Positions 7,793-16,287 of a DNA stretch of 64,000 bases are shown piece after piece; the stretch's first letter is position 1, and each line of letters begins with the position of its first letter. Location of the stretch: positions 124,001 through 188,000 of the forward strand of contig JBHGYD010000049.1 of NCBI GenBank assembly GCA_041920415.1, written 5' to 3'. The notes beneath the pieces were generated by a model. The model was not told the origin of the DNA. It ran no database searches and worked only from the letters and a program-made list of their open reading frames with translations. This DNA comes from JBHGYD01 sp041920415. Lineage in GTDB: Bacteria > Bacillota > Bacilli > Bacillales > Anoxybacillaceae. The position numbers were made by a program, and so were the translations under genes.

Positions 7793-8474
7793 GTACGGAA
7801 AAATCGTGACCATTGAACAAGCAGTCGAGCGAATTAACGACGGCTGTTCATTAATGGTCGGGGGATTTGGTGGCATCGGTTCTCCGCCGTCTCTCCTTCA
7901 AGCAATCCTTGATAAAGGGGTGCAGCATATTACGCTTATTTGTAATGATACAGCCTTTCCTCATATCGGCGTCGGTCCATTAGTGAGCCAAGAGCGAGTC
8001 AAAAAAGCGATCGTTTCTCATATTGGTTCGAATCCTATTGCTGGGAAATTATTGCATGAAGGAAAACTGGAAGTGGAATTTTCTCCGCAAGGCATTCTTA
8101 TCGAACGAATACGTGCAGGGGGTGCGGCGTTAGGAGGGATTCTTGTCGATATCGGTGTGGATCATGAGTGGTTGGCTAAGGGAAAGCAAACCATTGAAGT
8201 GGATGGAAAACGTTTTCTCCTTGAATTGCCACTAACAGCAGAGATTTCCCTTGTCTATGCAAAAAAAGCCGATCCGTTCGGCAATTTAATTTACGATAAA
8301 AGCGCTCGCAATACAAATCCGCTAGTGGCAATGGCCGGGACGATCACGATTGCTGAAGTGGAAGAAATCGTACCTCTTGGAGAATTGGAGCCTGAAGAAA
8401 TTGTAACGCCTGGTATTTTTGTTGATTATATTGTGCAAAGCAATGGGGTGAACTGGAAATGGATATGGGAGTAA
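7773..8474 (+). CDS. yodS: CoA-transferase subunit A, YodS
   Basis: Alpha-type subunit of a family I 3-oxoacid CoA-transferase. The conserved glycine-rich GGFGGIGSP loop lies near residues 25-33 and the C terminus has the usual AEVEEIVPLGELEPEEIVTPG region. The gene overlaps the end of yodT. Several nearby starts are possible: ATG at 7764 is too close to AAAGGA (7757-7762), while GTG 7770 and ATG 7773 are both well spaced. It must pair with YodR, encoded next. It probably moves CoA onto the keto acid produced by YodT (inference). A second A/B pair is at 56980-58331. Confidence 0.85.
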   Translation: MAMMKNEYGKIVTIEQAVERINDGCSLMVGGFGGIGSPPSLLQAILDKGVQHITLICNDTAFPHIGVGPLVSQERVKKAIVSHIGSNPIAGKLLHEGKLEVEFSPQGILIERIRAGGAALGGILVDIGVDHEWLAKGKQTIEVDGKRFLLELPLTAEISLVYAKKADPFGNLIYDKSARNTNPLVAMAGTITIAEVEEIVPLGELEPEEIVTPGIFVDYIVQSNGVNWKWIWE

Positions 8475-9115
8475 GAGAACGTATCGCGAAACGCGCCGCG
8501 CAAGAATTAACAGACGGGATGATTGTGAACCTTGGAATTGGGATTCCGTCGCTCATCCCGAACTTTTTATCAAATGAAAGACGTATCGTGTTTCAAGCAG
8601 AAAACGGCATTCTTGGCATCGGAAAAAGCCCAAAAAAAGGAGAGGAAGATGCGAACCTTTGCAATGCCGGAGGGTATCCCGTGACCGTCGTAGCTGGCGC
8701 TTCGTATTTTGACAGCGCGACCGCTTTTGCGATGATTCGCAAAGGACTCATTGATGTGACTGTGCTTGGGGGCTTACAGGTGAGCGAACGAGGAGATTTA
8801 GCGAATTGGATGGTTCCGGGAAAACGTGTTCCGGGAGTGGGCGGAGCGATGGAACTGGCAGAAAAAACAAAAAAAGTCATTGTCGTGATGAGTCATGTCA
8901 ATAAAGACGGTGAGCCGAAAATTGTGAGAGAGTGCTCGTTACCGCTTACCGCTAGACGATGTGTGAACATGATCATTACCGATAGAGCTGTTATCGAGGT
9001 AACAGACGAGGGGCTTTTATTAACGGAAGTGATGGCTCCGTATGATGTTGAAGATGTGATTTCGTATACGGCTGCTCCATTGAGCATCGCCAGTACGTTA
9101 AAACGGATTGAGTAG
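8459..9115 (+). CDS. yodR: CoA-transferase subunit B, YodR
   Basis: Beta-type catalytic subunit of the family I CoA-transferase, 218 aa. The catalytic glutamate is Glu48 in QAENGILGIG, and the conserved GGLQVSERGDLANWMVPG segment follows. It overlaps yodS by 16 bases and has GGGGTGA about 7 bases before the start, consistent with translational coupling and a fixed 1:1 complex. Very similar in layout to the second B subunit at 57678. Confidence 0.87.
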   Translation: MDMGVRERIAKRAAQELTDGMIVNLGIGIPSLIPNFLSNERRIVFQAENGILGIGKSPKKGEEDANLCNAGGYPVTVVAGASYFDSATAFAMIRKGLIDVTVLGGLQVSERGDLANWMVPGKRVPGVGGAMELAEKTKKVIVVMSHVNKDGEPKIVRECSLPLTARRCVNMIITDRAVIEVTDEGLLLTEVMAPYDVEDVISYTAAPLSIASTLKRIE

Positions 9116-9130
9116 AAAGGGGATGGGAGA

Positions 9131-10417
9131 GTGAGAAATGCACAACAGCTGCTTCATCACTGGTTTTCCCGGCATCGAAAAGAAGGTACTGAATTATTAA
9201 TGCGACTCGTTCAAGAGGCGAGCACACAAGAAAACGAAGCGACTGCACAGGCGCTCATCATTGAAAAGTGTCGTCAATTACAATTAGACATTGATATATG
9301 GGAGCCGGATATCAATCAATTGAAACATCATCCATATTTTGTGACCTCGCGTTTCGATTTTACCAATAGTCCAAACGTCGTCGCTGTATGGAAAGGAACA
9401 GGTGGCGGTCGCTCCCTTATTTTAAATAGTCATATTGATGTTGTTCCGGAAGGAGATGTCAAACAGTGGGAAGTCGACCCGTACAGCGGGGATGTAAAAG
9501 ATGGAAAATTGTACGGTCGAGGTGCTTCCGATATGAAAGGAGGAACGGTGTCGCTTCTTTTGGCAATCGAAGCAATTCAATCGCTTGGCATTCGTCTAAA
9601 GGGGGATGTGATTTTTCAAAGCGTCATTGAAGAAGAAAGTGGCGGTACCGGAACGTTAGCAGCGATTTTACGAGGTTATCGAGCCGACGGAGCCATCGTC
9701 CCAGAACCAACGAATATGAAAGTATTTCCAAAGCAACAAGGCTCTCTTTGGTTCCGCCTCACCGTTCGTGGAAAATCAGCGCATGGTGGCACCCGCTATG
9801 AAGGAGTCAGTGCGCTTGAAAAGACATGGATTGTTTTTGAGTATATCGAACAACTAGAGGTGAAGCGAAACGCTCATATTCGCGATCCGTTTTATCAAAA
9901 TACTCCGATTCCGATTCCCATCAATATCGGAACTGTTAAGGGAGGAACGTGGCCTTCGTCCGTACCGGATTGCGTCATCCTCGAAGGAAGAATGGGAGTG
10001 GCTCCGAACGAGACGATCGAACACGCGAAACAAGAGATGGAAGAAACGATCCGCTCACTCAATGAACATGATGAGTGGTTTCGTATGTATCCTATTCAGC
10101 TTGAATGGTTCGGAGCGCAATGGTTACCAAGTTCCATCGAAGAAACACATCCGCTTATGAATACCCTCATCGGAGCCTATCGCAAAGTCAAAGGAGAAGA
10201 ACCAATCATTGAAGCCTCTCCTTGGGGAACGGATGGTGGATTGTTAACACAAGTCGGGGCAATTCCGACCGTTGTGTTTGGTCCCGGTACGACAGCCGTG
10301 GCCCATTATCCAAATGAATACATTGAAATTGATCGTGTCTTTGAAGCAGCGGAAATGATAGCGTTAACGATACTCGATTGGTGTGAAATCGCAGAAACAA
10401 AGGGGGACAAGGAATGA
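9131..10417 (+). CDS. yodQ: M20-family deacylase YodQ (ArgE/DapE-like)
   Basis: A 428-residue zinc peptidase-family deacylase. Metal and catalytic residues are visible: His101 and Asp103 (NSHIDVVP), Asp134 (GASDMKGG) and the Glu run 167-169 (IEEESGG). The GKSAHGG dimerisation/lid segment is near residue 217. The GTG start has AAAGGGGATGGG upstream. In this operon it most likely removes an acetyl group from an acetyl-beta-lysine-derived intermediate, reversing or following YodP; this is inference from context. It ends the first half of the operon, followed by a 290-base gap with a terminator. Confidence 0.85.
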   Translation: MRNAQQLLHHWFSRHRKEGTELLMRLVQEASTQENEATAQALIIEKCRQLQLDIDIWEPDINQLKHHPYFVTSRFDFTNSPNVVAVWKGTGGGRSLILNSHIDVVPEGDVKQWEVDPYSGDVKDGKLYGRGASDMKGGTVSLLLAIEAIQSLGIRLKGDVIFQSVIEEESGGTGTLAAILRGYRADGAIVPEPTNMKVFPKQQGSLWFRLTVRGKSAHGGTRYEGVSALEKTWIVFEYIEQLEVKRNAHIRDPFYQNTPIPIPINIGTVKGGTWPSSVPDCVILEGRMGVAPNETIEHAKQEMEETIRSLNEHDEWFRMYPIQLEWFGAQWLPSSIEETHPLMNTLIGAYRKVKGEEPIIEASPWGTDGGLLTQVGAIPTVVFGPGTTAVAHYPNEYIEIDRVFEAAEMIALTILDWCEIAETKGDKE

Positions 10418-10650
10418 GTTGTTCCTTTTATCTTAAATAGGCCAGAAGGCTCCTATTTTGAAATGGGCAACGGGTGTATAAATTGTCAAAAGCAGCTGAC
10501 CCAGAGCGAAACGGTTATGAACAGCGATTAAAAGGTGTTATCGTTTTAAGCGCTCGTTTATACAGTAATGTTATTTGTTTGTTACTGCTACTTGTCATTA
10601 TCGATGAACAGTTAATCGAAGGATGGAATGTAATGGAAAAGTGTGAAAAG
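10418..10650 (+). other. Gap inside the kam operon without a convincing gene
   Basis: About 230 bases between yodQ and the terminator at 10651. One open frame (10474-10656, GTG start) could encode a 60-residue peptide with a short hydrophobic stretch, but it lacks a ribosome site. The stretch may carry a promoter for yodP-kamA-yokU; I could not assign one with confidence. Confidence 0.4.
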
Positions 10651-10675
10651 GCCTAACAATGTCGTTAGGCTTTTT
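10651..10675 (+). terminator. Terminator within the kam operon, before yodP
   Basis: GCCTAAC (10651-10657) pairs with GTTAGGC (10664-10670), loop AATGTC, followed by TTTTT. It would separate yodTSRQ from yodP-kamA-yokU or act as an attenuator. Confidence 0.75.
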
Positions 10676-10709
10676 CTCTCTATTGATAAACGGGAAAGGA
10701 GAATGGAAG

Positions 10710-11552
10710 ATGGATCGTTTCATTCATGAAGAAACATTTGTTGCACACGCCATTTTTGATGATTTTAACCAGCGTTTACGAGTAGAAGACTACCGCGGAG
10801 AAATACAAACGATGACCGATTATATAAAACGAGTAGCTCAAGAGAAAGGATATAGCAAATTAATCGTCAAAGCAAGACAAGAACATGTACCGCTTTTTAT
10901 TGAAAACGGATTCAACTATGAAGGGTGGATTCAAGGATATTTCAATGGAACCGATGCGCACTTTCTCACGATCTATTTGGAAGTGGAAAGAAAAATCAGT
11001 ACTCATTGGTGTATAGAAGACCAAATCATTGCGGCGGTCCGAGCAAAAAAAGCAGCGCTTTCTTTATCCCCGTTGCCGAGCGACTACCGAATTCGAAAGG
11101 CAGACGACCAAGATGCGAGCGAATTAGCGGCGCTTTATCGGACCATATTTACCGTTTATCCAACGCCCTTACACGAAGTACCTTATATCGAAAAATTATT
11201 AACAACAGGTGCGATGTTCTACGTCATCGAACATGATGGAAATATTGTCAGCGCTGCTTCAGCGGAAATCAATCACACATATCATAATGCCGAACTGACA
11301 GATTGCGCAACATTACCTGACCATCGTCAATATGGGCTAATGAAGCATTTATTACGACAGCTAGAAACCGAGTTAAAGCGACAAGGAATCTTTTGTGCCT
11401 ATTCGTTGGCGCGCGCTCAATCATATGGGATGAACGCTGCCTTTCATCAACTAGGCTACCGTTATGGCGGGAGACTCGCGAACAATTGTTATATTTATAG
11501 CGACTTGGAAGATATGAATATTTGGGTAAAAGATTTATCTGTCCAACAATGA
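10710..11552 (+). CDS. ablB: Putative beta-lysine N-acetyltransferase
   Basis: GNAT acetyltransferase corresponding to B. subtilis YodP and archaeal AblB, 280 aa. The N-terminal third (residues 1-100) is the family-specific part; the GNAT core with the acetyl-CoA loop (DHRQYGLMKHLLRQLE) lies near residues 205-225. The ATG has AAAGGAGA 7 bases upstream; the longer open frame upstream overlaps the terminator and is not used. Paired with lysine 2,3-aminomutase, AblB makes N-epsilon-acetyl-beta-lysine, an osmolyte in archaea and an intermediate in this operon (established for the pair, inferred here). Confidence 0.85.
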   Translation: MDRFIHEETFVAHAIFDDFNQRLRVEDYRGEIQTMTDYIKRVAQEKGYSKLIVKARQEHVPLFIENGFNYEGWIQGYFNGTDAHFLTIYLEVERKISTHWCIEDQIIAAVRAKKAALSLSPLPSDYRIRKADDQDASELAALYRTIFTVYPTPLHEVPYIEKLLTTGAMFYVIEHDGNIVSAASAEINHTYHNAELTDCATLPDHRQYGLMKHLLRQLETELKRQGIFCAYSLARAQSYGMNAAFHQLGYRYGGRLANNCYIYSDLEDMNIWVKDLSVQQ

Positions 11553-11640
11553 TTTTCACAATGAAATTGCATAAGTATGTTACCAATATCATTTCTTTTG
11601 CATGTAATAATATATCAAAAAAGAGGGGGATTGGGAGCAT

Positions 11641-13050
11641 ATGGTATCTTCATTGTATCGACCAAAACGCCATTGGAAAGAAATTGAACTTTGGAAAGAT
11701 GTAAAAGAGGAGCAGTGGAACGATTGGCTTTGGCAATTAACGAATACAATTCGAACAGTCGATGATTTAAAAAAGGTGATTCATCTGACGCCGGAAGAAG
11801 AAGAAGGAGTCAGACTGTCCGCAAAAACGATTCCGCTAAATATTACCCCTTATTACGCTTCGTTAATGAATCCGGATGATCCTCGCTGTCCGATTCGCAT
11901 GCAATCCGTTCCAATCGTAAAAGAGCAATATAAAACGAAATACGATTTAGAAGATCCGCTTCATGAAGATGAGGATTCACCGGTTCCCGGATTAACGCAT
12001 CGCTATCCTGACCGTGTTCTCTTTTTAATTACGAACCAATGCTCGATGTATTGCCGTTACTGTACAAGACGGAGATTTTCCGGGCAAGTTGGCATGGGAG
12101 TGCCGAAAAAACAATTAGACGCTGCGATCGAATATATCGCCCAAACTCCACAAGTACGCGACGTCCTATTATCGGGCGGTGATGCCTTATTAGTGAACGA
12201 TCAAATTTTGGAATATATTTTAAAAAAATTGCGCGCCATTCCTCATGTCGAAATTATCCGCATCGGTACAAGAGCGCCTGTTGTGTTTCCACAGCGCATT
12301 ACGGAAAACTTGTGCAACATTTTAAAGAAATATCATCCGATTTGGTTAAATACCCATTTTAATACGTCCATTGAAATTACCGAAGAATCGAAACGAGCGT
12401 GTGAAATGTTAGTCAATGCAGGCGTTCCTGTTGGGAATCAAGCGGTCATCTTAGCGGGAATTAATGATAGCGTCCCAATTATGAAAAAGCTCATGCATGA
12501 TTTAGTAAAAATACGTGTGCGACCATATTATATTTATCAATGCGATTTATCAGAAGGAATTAGCCATTTCCGTGCCCCTGTGGCGAAAGGACTAGAAATT
12601 ATCGAAGGATTGCGCGGACATACATCCGGATATGCAGTACCGACGTTTGTTGTTGATGCGCCAGGTGGAGGGGGGAAAATTGCATTGCAACCGAATTATC
12701 TTATTTCCCAAACACCAGAAAAAGTCATTTTGCGCAACTATGAAGGGGTCATTACTTCCTATCCAGAACCAAAAGACTATGTTCCAAATCGAGCCGAAGC
12801 GTATTTCAAAGAAATTTTCCCTGATTTAGATGAGAAACGTTCCACGATGGGAATTGCCGCCATCGCCAATGAAACGAAATTTGCGATCGTTCCAGAAGGA
12901 TTAGGACGCATGGAGCGGCGAAAAATGTATGAAACCAACCCGAACCATTCATCATTAAAAGACTTACGTGAAAAACGAGATGAATTGAAAGAGAAGAAAT
13001 ATCAAGCGATGTTAAAGAAATGGAATGAAACGGAGGAGAAGAGCGAATGA
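11641..13050 (+). CDS. kamA: L-lysine 2,3-aminomutase
   Basis: Radical-SAM/PLP enzyme converting L-lysine to beta-lysine, 469 aa. The radical-SAM cysteines are Cys134, Cys138 and Cys141 (CSMYCRYC), and the PLP-binding region near residue 340 (FVVDAPGGGGKIALQPNY) is intact. The C-terminal Lys/Glu-rich tail is typical of bacillar KamA. RBS AGAGGGGG lies upstream of the start. The 88-base gap from ablB holds no clear terminator. It overlaps yokU by four bases. Confidence 0.95.
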   Translation: MVSSLYRPKRHWKEIELWKDVKEEQWNDWLWQLTNTIRTVDDLKKVIHLTPEEEEGVRLSAKTIPLNITPYYASLMNPDDPRCPIRMQSVPIVKEQYKTKYDLEDPLHEDEDSPVPGLTHRYPDRVLFLITNQCSMYCRYCTRRRFSGQVGMGVPKKQLDAAIEYIAQTPQVRDVLLSGGDALLVNDQILEYILKKLRAIPHVEIIRIGTRAPVVFPQRITENLCNILKKYHPIWLNTHFNTSIEITEESKRACEMLVNAGVPVGNQAVILAGINDSVPIMKKLMHDLVKIRVRPYYIYQCDLSEGISHFRAPVAKGLEIIEGLRGHTSGYAVPTFVVDAPGGGGKIALQPNYLISQTPEKVILRNYEGVITSYPEPKDYVPNRAEAYFKEIFPDLDEKRSTMGIAAIANETKFAIVPEGLGRMERRKMYETNPNHSSLKDLREKRDELKEKKYQAMLKKWNETEEKSE

Positions 13051-13319
13051 CGACTTGTCTTTGGTGTACCTCTCCCGATGTCACAGCAACTTTACAAACC
13101 GTTTATTGGGAGCTTCCAGACGGTTCCCGCGCAATTGAAATTATGGATACGCCAAGCATTTCGTGTGCAGAATGTGGCATGGTGTATCAAGAAGAAGAGA
13201 TTGTCGAAGCTATTGAAGATCAACTATTTCTCATCGATACGACGGGTGTAGGGAAAACCATCACCTATGAAGAACTGATGAAGCAACCACGACGATTGAA
13301 ACGAAATTATTTTAAGTAA
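13047..13319 (+). CDS. yokU: YokU-type zinc-finger protein
   Basis: A 90-residue protein with two CxxC pairs (CLWC at residues 4-7 and CAEC near 40-43), a zinc-ribbon arrangement seen in YgiT-type proteins. Its ATG overlaps the kamA stop (ATGA), so it is translationally coupled. YokU also follows kamA in B. subtilis; its role is unknown. It is the last gene of the operon; no strong terminator separates it from yozE. Confidence 0.85.
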   Translation: MTTCLWCTSPDVTATLQTVYWELPDGSRAIEIMDTPSISCAECGMVYQEEEIVEAIEDQLFLIDTTGVGKTITYEELMKQPRRLKRNYFK

Positions 13320-13394
13320 ACATACTCTTCACAAAAACAAAAAAACTGATTACAATGACAAACAACAGAAGAAATAGAAAGAGGATGAGCAAAC

Positions 13395-13613
13395 ATGACA
13401 CGTTCATTTTACCATTATTTATTGAAATTTCGTGACGGCAAAAAAGAAGATCCTTTTGTTCGTTTTGCGAATGGTGCCTATTATGACCATAGCTTCCCGA
13501 AGGCATCCGCGGATTATGATGAAATTAGCCGATATTTAGAAATGAACGGGGATTATTTAGAAAGCATGGTTATATTTGATGAAGCATGGGAACGATTTTT
13601 GCAGGAATCTTGA
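13395..13613 (+). CDS. yozE: YozE family protein (SAM-like fold)
   Basis: A 72-residue helical acidic protein of the YozE family, with the typical start MTRSFYHYLLKFR and conserved FANGAYYDHSFPK region. GAGGATGAG upstream acts as the ribosome site. The position after yokU matches B. subtilis. The function is unknown. A strong terminator follows. Confidence 0.85.
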   Translation: MTRSFYHYLLKFRDGKKEDPFVRFANGAYYDHSFPKASADYDEISRYLEMNGDYLESMVIFDEAWERFLQES

Positions 13614-13640
13614 GCGTTCGGAGAGGAACGCTCTCTTTTT
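13612..13640 (+). terminator. Terminator after yozE
   Basis: GAGCGTTC (13612-13619) pairs with GAACGCTC (13626-13633), followed by TCTTTTTTT. It starts immediately at the stop codon. Confidence 0.9.
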
Positions 13641-13745
13641 TTGAAAACGTTCACATTTTGCGTATTTATGGACTAAATCGGTGTCCGCTTGTTTCTATTT
13701 GCATATAATTATTATACAACGTTGAGTTGAAAGGAGGGAAAAACA

Positions 13746-14405
13746 ATGGATGTTCCGAACAAACCGAAATTTTCGTTTGGTGATGTCGTTGTGAATACAT
13801 TGTACGGAACTGTTGGAACGATTACCGATATTCAACACATTGACGGCATGTTTTTATATGAGATTAATCATGGTCATAGCTTATTTATGGAAGATACGTT
13901 AGTATTATTATCTGAATTTTCGGGGGATGTATGGATTACAGAGGAAATTGAAATTGAATTGCCGGTTTTCCTTGGAGAAATTGTTCAGGTTAAAAACTAT
14001 GGGGATGATCTATTTAAAATTATCGGTGTGCGTACCGAAATTTATCGCTATCAAGATGAGGGGTGGGAGGAAATTGTCTATGAGCTAAAACGTTTGTTTG
14101 ATGGGCTAGAGATTGAGGCGGACGTAGAGGATGTCATTTCCATCGCTGCTTCTGAAGAGACGTCGTTTACCATTTTACAAGATGTAGTGCTATTGAGGCA
14201 TATCGATGAGCATAAACTACTCCCTTCTCAGCCACTACTACCTACTGAACGAGAAGACAGCGAGCAAATTGATCATTTATTGGATATGTATAACGATTAT
14301 CAACGGTTATATGAATGGTTCCATGATGAACAATACAAGCAGGTGATGGAAATGACATTGGCACATTTGCGCGAGCTTGTCCATAAAAAAAATTCACCAC
14401 CGTAA
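13746..14405 (+). CDS. yodN: YodN-like protein
   Basis: A 219-residue acidic soluble protein lying between yozE and yozD as yodN does in B. subtilis. The first 60 residues (FGDVVVNTLYGTVGTITDI) read like a small beta-barrel, followed by a second beta-rich segment and a C-terminal helical region (residues 170-215). The RBS is GAAAGGAGGG, 6 bases upstream. No catalytic motif is visible. The name rests on synteny and length, so it is less certain than its neighbours. Confidence 0.6.
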   Translation: MDVPNKPKFSFGDVVVNTLYGTVGTITDIQHIDGMFLYEINHGHSLFMEDTLVLLSEFSGDVWITEEIEIELPVFLGEIVQVKNYGDDLFKIIGVRTEIYRYQDEGWEEIVYELKRLFDGLEIEADVEDVISIAASEETSFTILQDVVLLRHIDEHKLLPSQPLLPTEREDSEQIDHLLDMYNDYQRLYEWFHDEQYKQVMEMTLAHLRELVHKKNSPP

Positions 14406-14528
14406 AAACTGCACAAATAGATAGAGAAAATAAGGCACCCCAAGACAAACGATCATGAAAAACATAAAATTTGTCACCGTTTCCATTACTTTGTCGATGA
14501 TTTCATCGACTTTATTCATTTCATACAC
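14394..14528 (-). CDS. Small membrane protein, 44-46 aa
   Basis: A leftward ORF whose last 12 bases overlap the end of yodN. The product has an amphipathic charged start (NKVDEIIDKVMETV) and one strong membrane helix (FMFFMIVCLGVPYFLYLFV). GGGGGG lies 6 bases before a GTG start; an ATG two codons further upstream directly abuts the G-run. It is the only gene on this strand here. I do not recognise a family. A perfect inverted ATTACTTTGTCGATGA/TCATCGAC sequence lies within it. Confidence 0.5.
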   Translation of the reverse strand: MYEMNKVDEIIDKVMETVTNFMFFMIVCLGVPYFLYLFVQFLRW

Positions 14529-14659
14529 AACCATCCCCCCTTGTTTTCTGTTATTTCTAATGTATTGATGAACATTGCTTCCTATACATACTGATGAAAA
14601 AATTCTTTTGACATAAACCGATGTTTTCGCACATAAAACATTACAAAGGGGGCGATATT

Positions 14660-14836
14660 GTGAAAGAAATCGAAGTCGTGATTGATACGGAAGAAATTGC
14701 GGAATTCTTTTACAATGAACTCATTCGTCGCGGATTTGTACCGTCGCGAATCGAACTGGAGGAGATTGCTGATATCACATTTGACTATTTAATTGAGAAA
14801 TGTATTATTGATGAAGAACTCGAAATCGAGGAATAA
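14660..14836 (+). CDS. yozD: YozD protein
   Basis: A 58-residue very acidic protein recognised as YozD (begins KEIEVVIDTEEIAEFFY). The GTG start, 6-8 bases after AAAGGGGGCGA, gives the same length as the B. subtilis protein; longer upstream frames lack a ribosome site. Helical, no membrane segment, function unknown. It ends at a strong terminator. Confidence 0.85.
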   Translation: MKEIEVVIDTEEIAEFFYNELIRRGFVPSRIELEEIADITFDYLIEKCIIDEELEIEE

Positions 14837-14847
14837 GAAAGGAAATG

Positions 14848-14874
14848 AACGACGAGCGGACACTCGTCGTTTTT
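14848..14874 (+). terminator. Terminator after yozD
   Basis: AACGACGAG (14848-14856) pairs perfectly with CTCGTCGTT (14863-14871), then TTTTT. It also touches the end of the convergent DUF2515 gene. Confidence 0.9.
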
Positions 14875-16004
14875 TAGTTTGTTACGGTGGACATTGCGTG
14901 TAATTTCTGGATGTTGCTCCAATAATGGCTGGTCATATCTTCATCGATAATAAGCGGAATCGTTTCTACTTCTTTGATGATGGATGGGTCGGTAAACCAA
15001 TCGCGATGGTCAGGAAAGCGATGGATGATCGTTGGCCATGCGTCCTCAAGGCGTGGACTATAGATGGGCGTTGTCTCCTTGTTTTTTGTTGTAGAAAAAA
15101 TATGCGGCCAAAAATCGGCTCGCGATCCGGTATGTGCCGTTCGCGCGGCAAAGCGATACGCACGCGTCATGAACGATTTTTTATAAAACAACAGACCATA
15201 AAGAGCTTTTCCGATGTGAATCCGATGATGAACATCAACAAAATCACGAACGGTCATTCCAGCAAGCCGGATGTCTTTGTTCCTTTCATAAGGAATAAGG
15301 ACATCATTAAAGCCAAGCCATTGTTGGCATAAAAACGGAAACGTAGCTAATACGTGTTGTTGAAAAAACACGTCTTCGATGACTCGTTGTTGAATATATT
15401 GTTGCTCATTTATAATGAGGGCAACGGTTAGCAATGGTGCATGTTTTGTTTCGTAAAAATAGTCCCAAAACGGTTTCATAAAAGAAGAAACCGAGAAAAA
15501 TGGCAACAAATCGAACAACTTTTTCTTTCTCCGTTTACTTTCCTCGTATAAAAGAAGCTGTGGATAGGCGTCATGAAAAATGAGCGCATTCGCTCGCTCT
15601 AAAAATAAAAACAGCGGCTCCCTTTGCTCGTTCGGGATGATCGAAGGAATGACACTTCCTTTTAAATCGGTCATATTCCAGCCCCCGTTGCGCGAAACAA
15701 CATGAGCCAAAAAGGCCCAATGCACTTCAGGACAACGTTGAAAAAACGTGAAATAGGCATGCGTACGTGTGATATTATTTCGGTTGAATTGATCTGTTCG
15801 CTGTTGAATTGAAGTGACGATGTTTCTTTCTTCCTCGGTAAGCGTCTGCTTCGTTTTCTGCTCTCCCTTTTCGAGTTGTTGGTATAGATTTGTTAATATT
15901 GGTTGTGAAACAATGTGGATGTTTCGTCGATACAATAAATGTCGATACAACGACTGAATGGGATGAGCAAGCTGAAATAGAAAACGGCCTAATAACTTCA
16001 TCAT
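14874..16004 (-). CDS. DUF2515 family protein (YppC-like)
   Basis: A 376-residue helical protein of the DUF2515 family, known in Bacillus as YppC-like. The conserved region includes RTHAYFTFFQRCPEVHWAFLAHVVSRNGGWNMTDL near residues 80-115, where an Asn-Gly-Gly-Trp-Asn motif stands out. No signal peptide or membrane helix is clear. The start is double ATG; a weak GGGGACAT lies upstream. Function is unknown. Confidence 0.7.
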   Translation of the reverse strand: MMKLLGRFLFQLAHPIQSLYRHLLYRRNIHIVSQPILTNLYQQLEKGEQKTKQTLTEEERNIVTSIQQRTDQFNRNNITRTHAYFTFFQRCPEVHWAFLAHVVSRNGGWNMTDLKGSVIPSIIPNEQREPLFLFLERANALIFHDAYPQLLLYEESKRRKKKLFDLLPFFSVSSFMKPFWDYFYETKHAPLLTVALIINEQQYIQQRVIEDVFFQQHVLATFPFLCQQWLGFNDVLIPYERNKDIRLAGMTVRDFVDVHHRIHIGKALYGLLFYKKSFMTRAYRFAARTAHTGSRADFWPHIFSTTKNKETTPIYSPRLEDAWPTIIHRFPDHRDWFTDPSIIKEVETIPLIIDEDMTSHYWSNIQKLHAMSTVTN

Positions 16005-16095
16005 GAATGTCCCCTTAAGAAAATCATTGTGTGATTGAAACCTCGATCATGTTTTTTCCGTATATATAAGTAATCTCGTATAAAGGAGCGATTGT

Positions 16096-16287
16096 ATGTT
16101 AAAGAAAATCATTAAGGCGATTTTAAAAGAAAACTTATCTCACCATCATTATCATAAACCACATTATAGTAGCAGTGACCATTATCCGAAGTATCACACG
16201 AACATTCATCCTTCTCACTATGGCCATGGGCATTATAAAAAGAAACATCATAGCGGCAGCTTTTTTTCGAGTTTTTTCGGTAGTTAA
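16096..16287 (+). CDS. Histidine/tyrosine-rich 63-aa protein
   Basis: A short basic N terminus (MLKKIIKAILKENL) is followed by a low-complexity middle with about 13 histidines and many Tyr/Ser/Pro/Lys, and a Ser/Phe C terminus (SGSFFSSFFGS). AAAGGAG lies 8 bases before the ATG. Its TAA shares a base with the ATG of the kinase gene, so the two are coupled. Such composition is typical of spore-coat proteins and metal-binding peptides; a coat role next to spo0M is inference. Confidence 0.7.
   Translation: MLKKIIKAILKENLSHHHYHKPHYSSSDHYPKYHTNIHPSHYGHGHYKKKHHSGSFFSSFFGS

Noticed and set aside
10474..10656. 60-codon ORF between yodQ and yodP
   Set aside because: GTG start without a ribosome site; its end forms the arm of a terminator. 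Described only as part of the gap.
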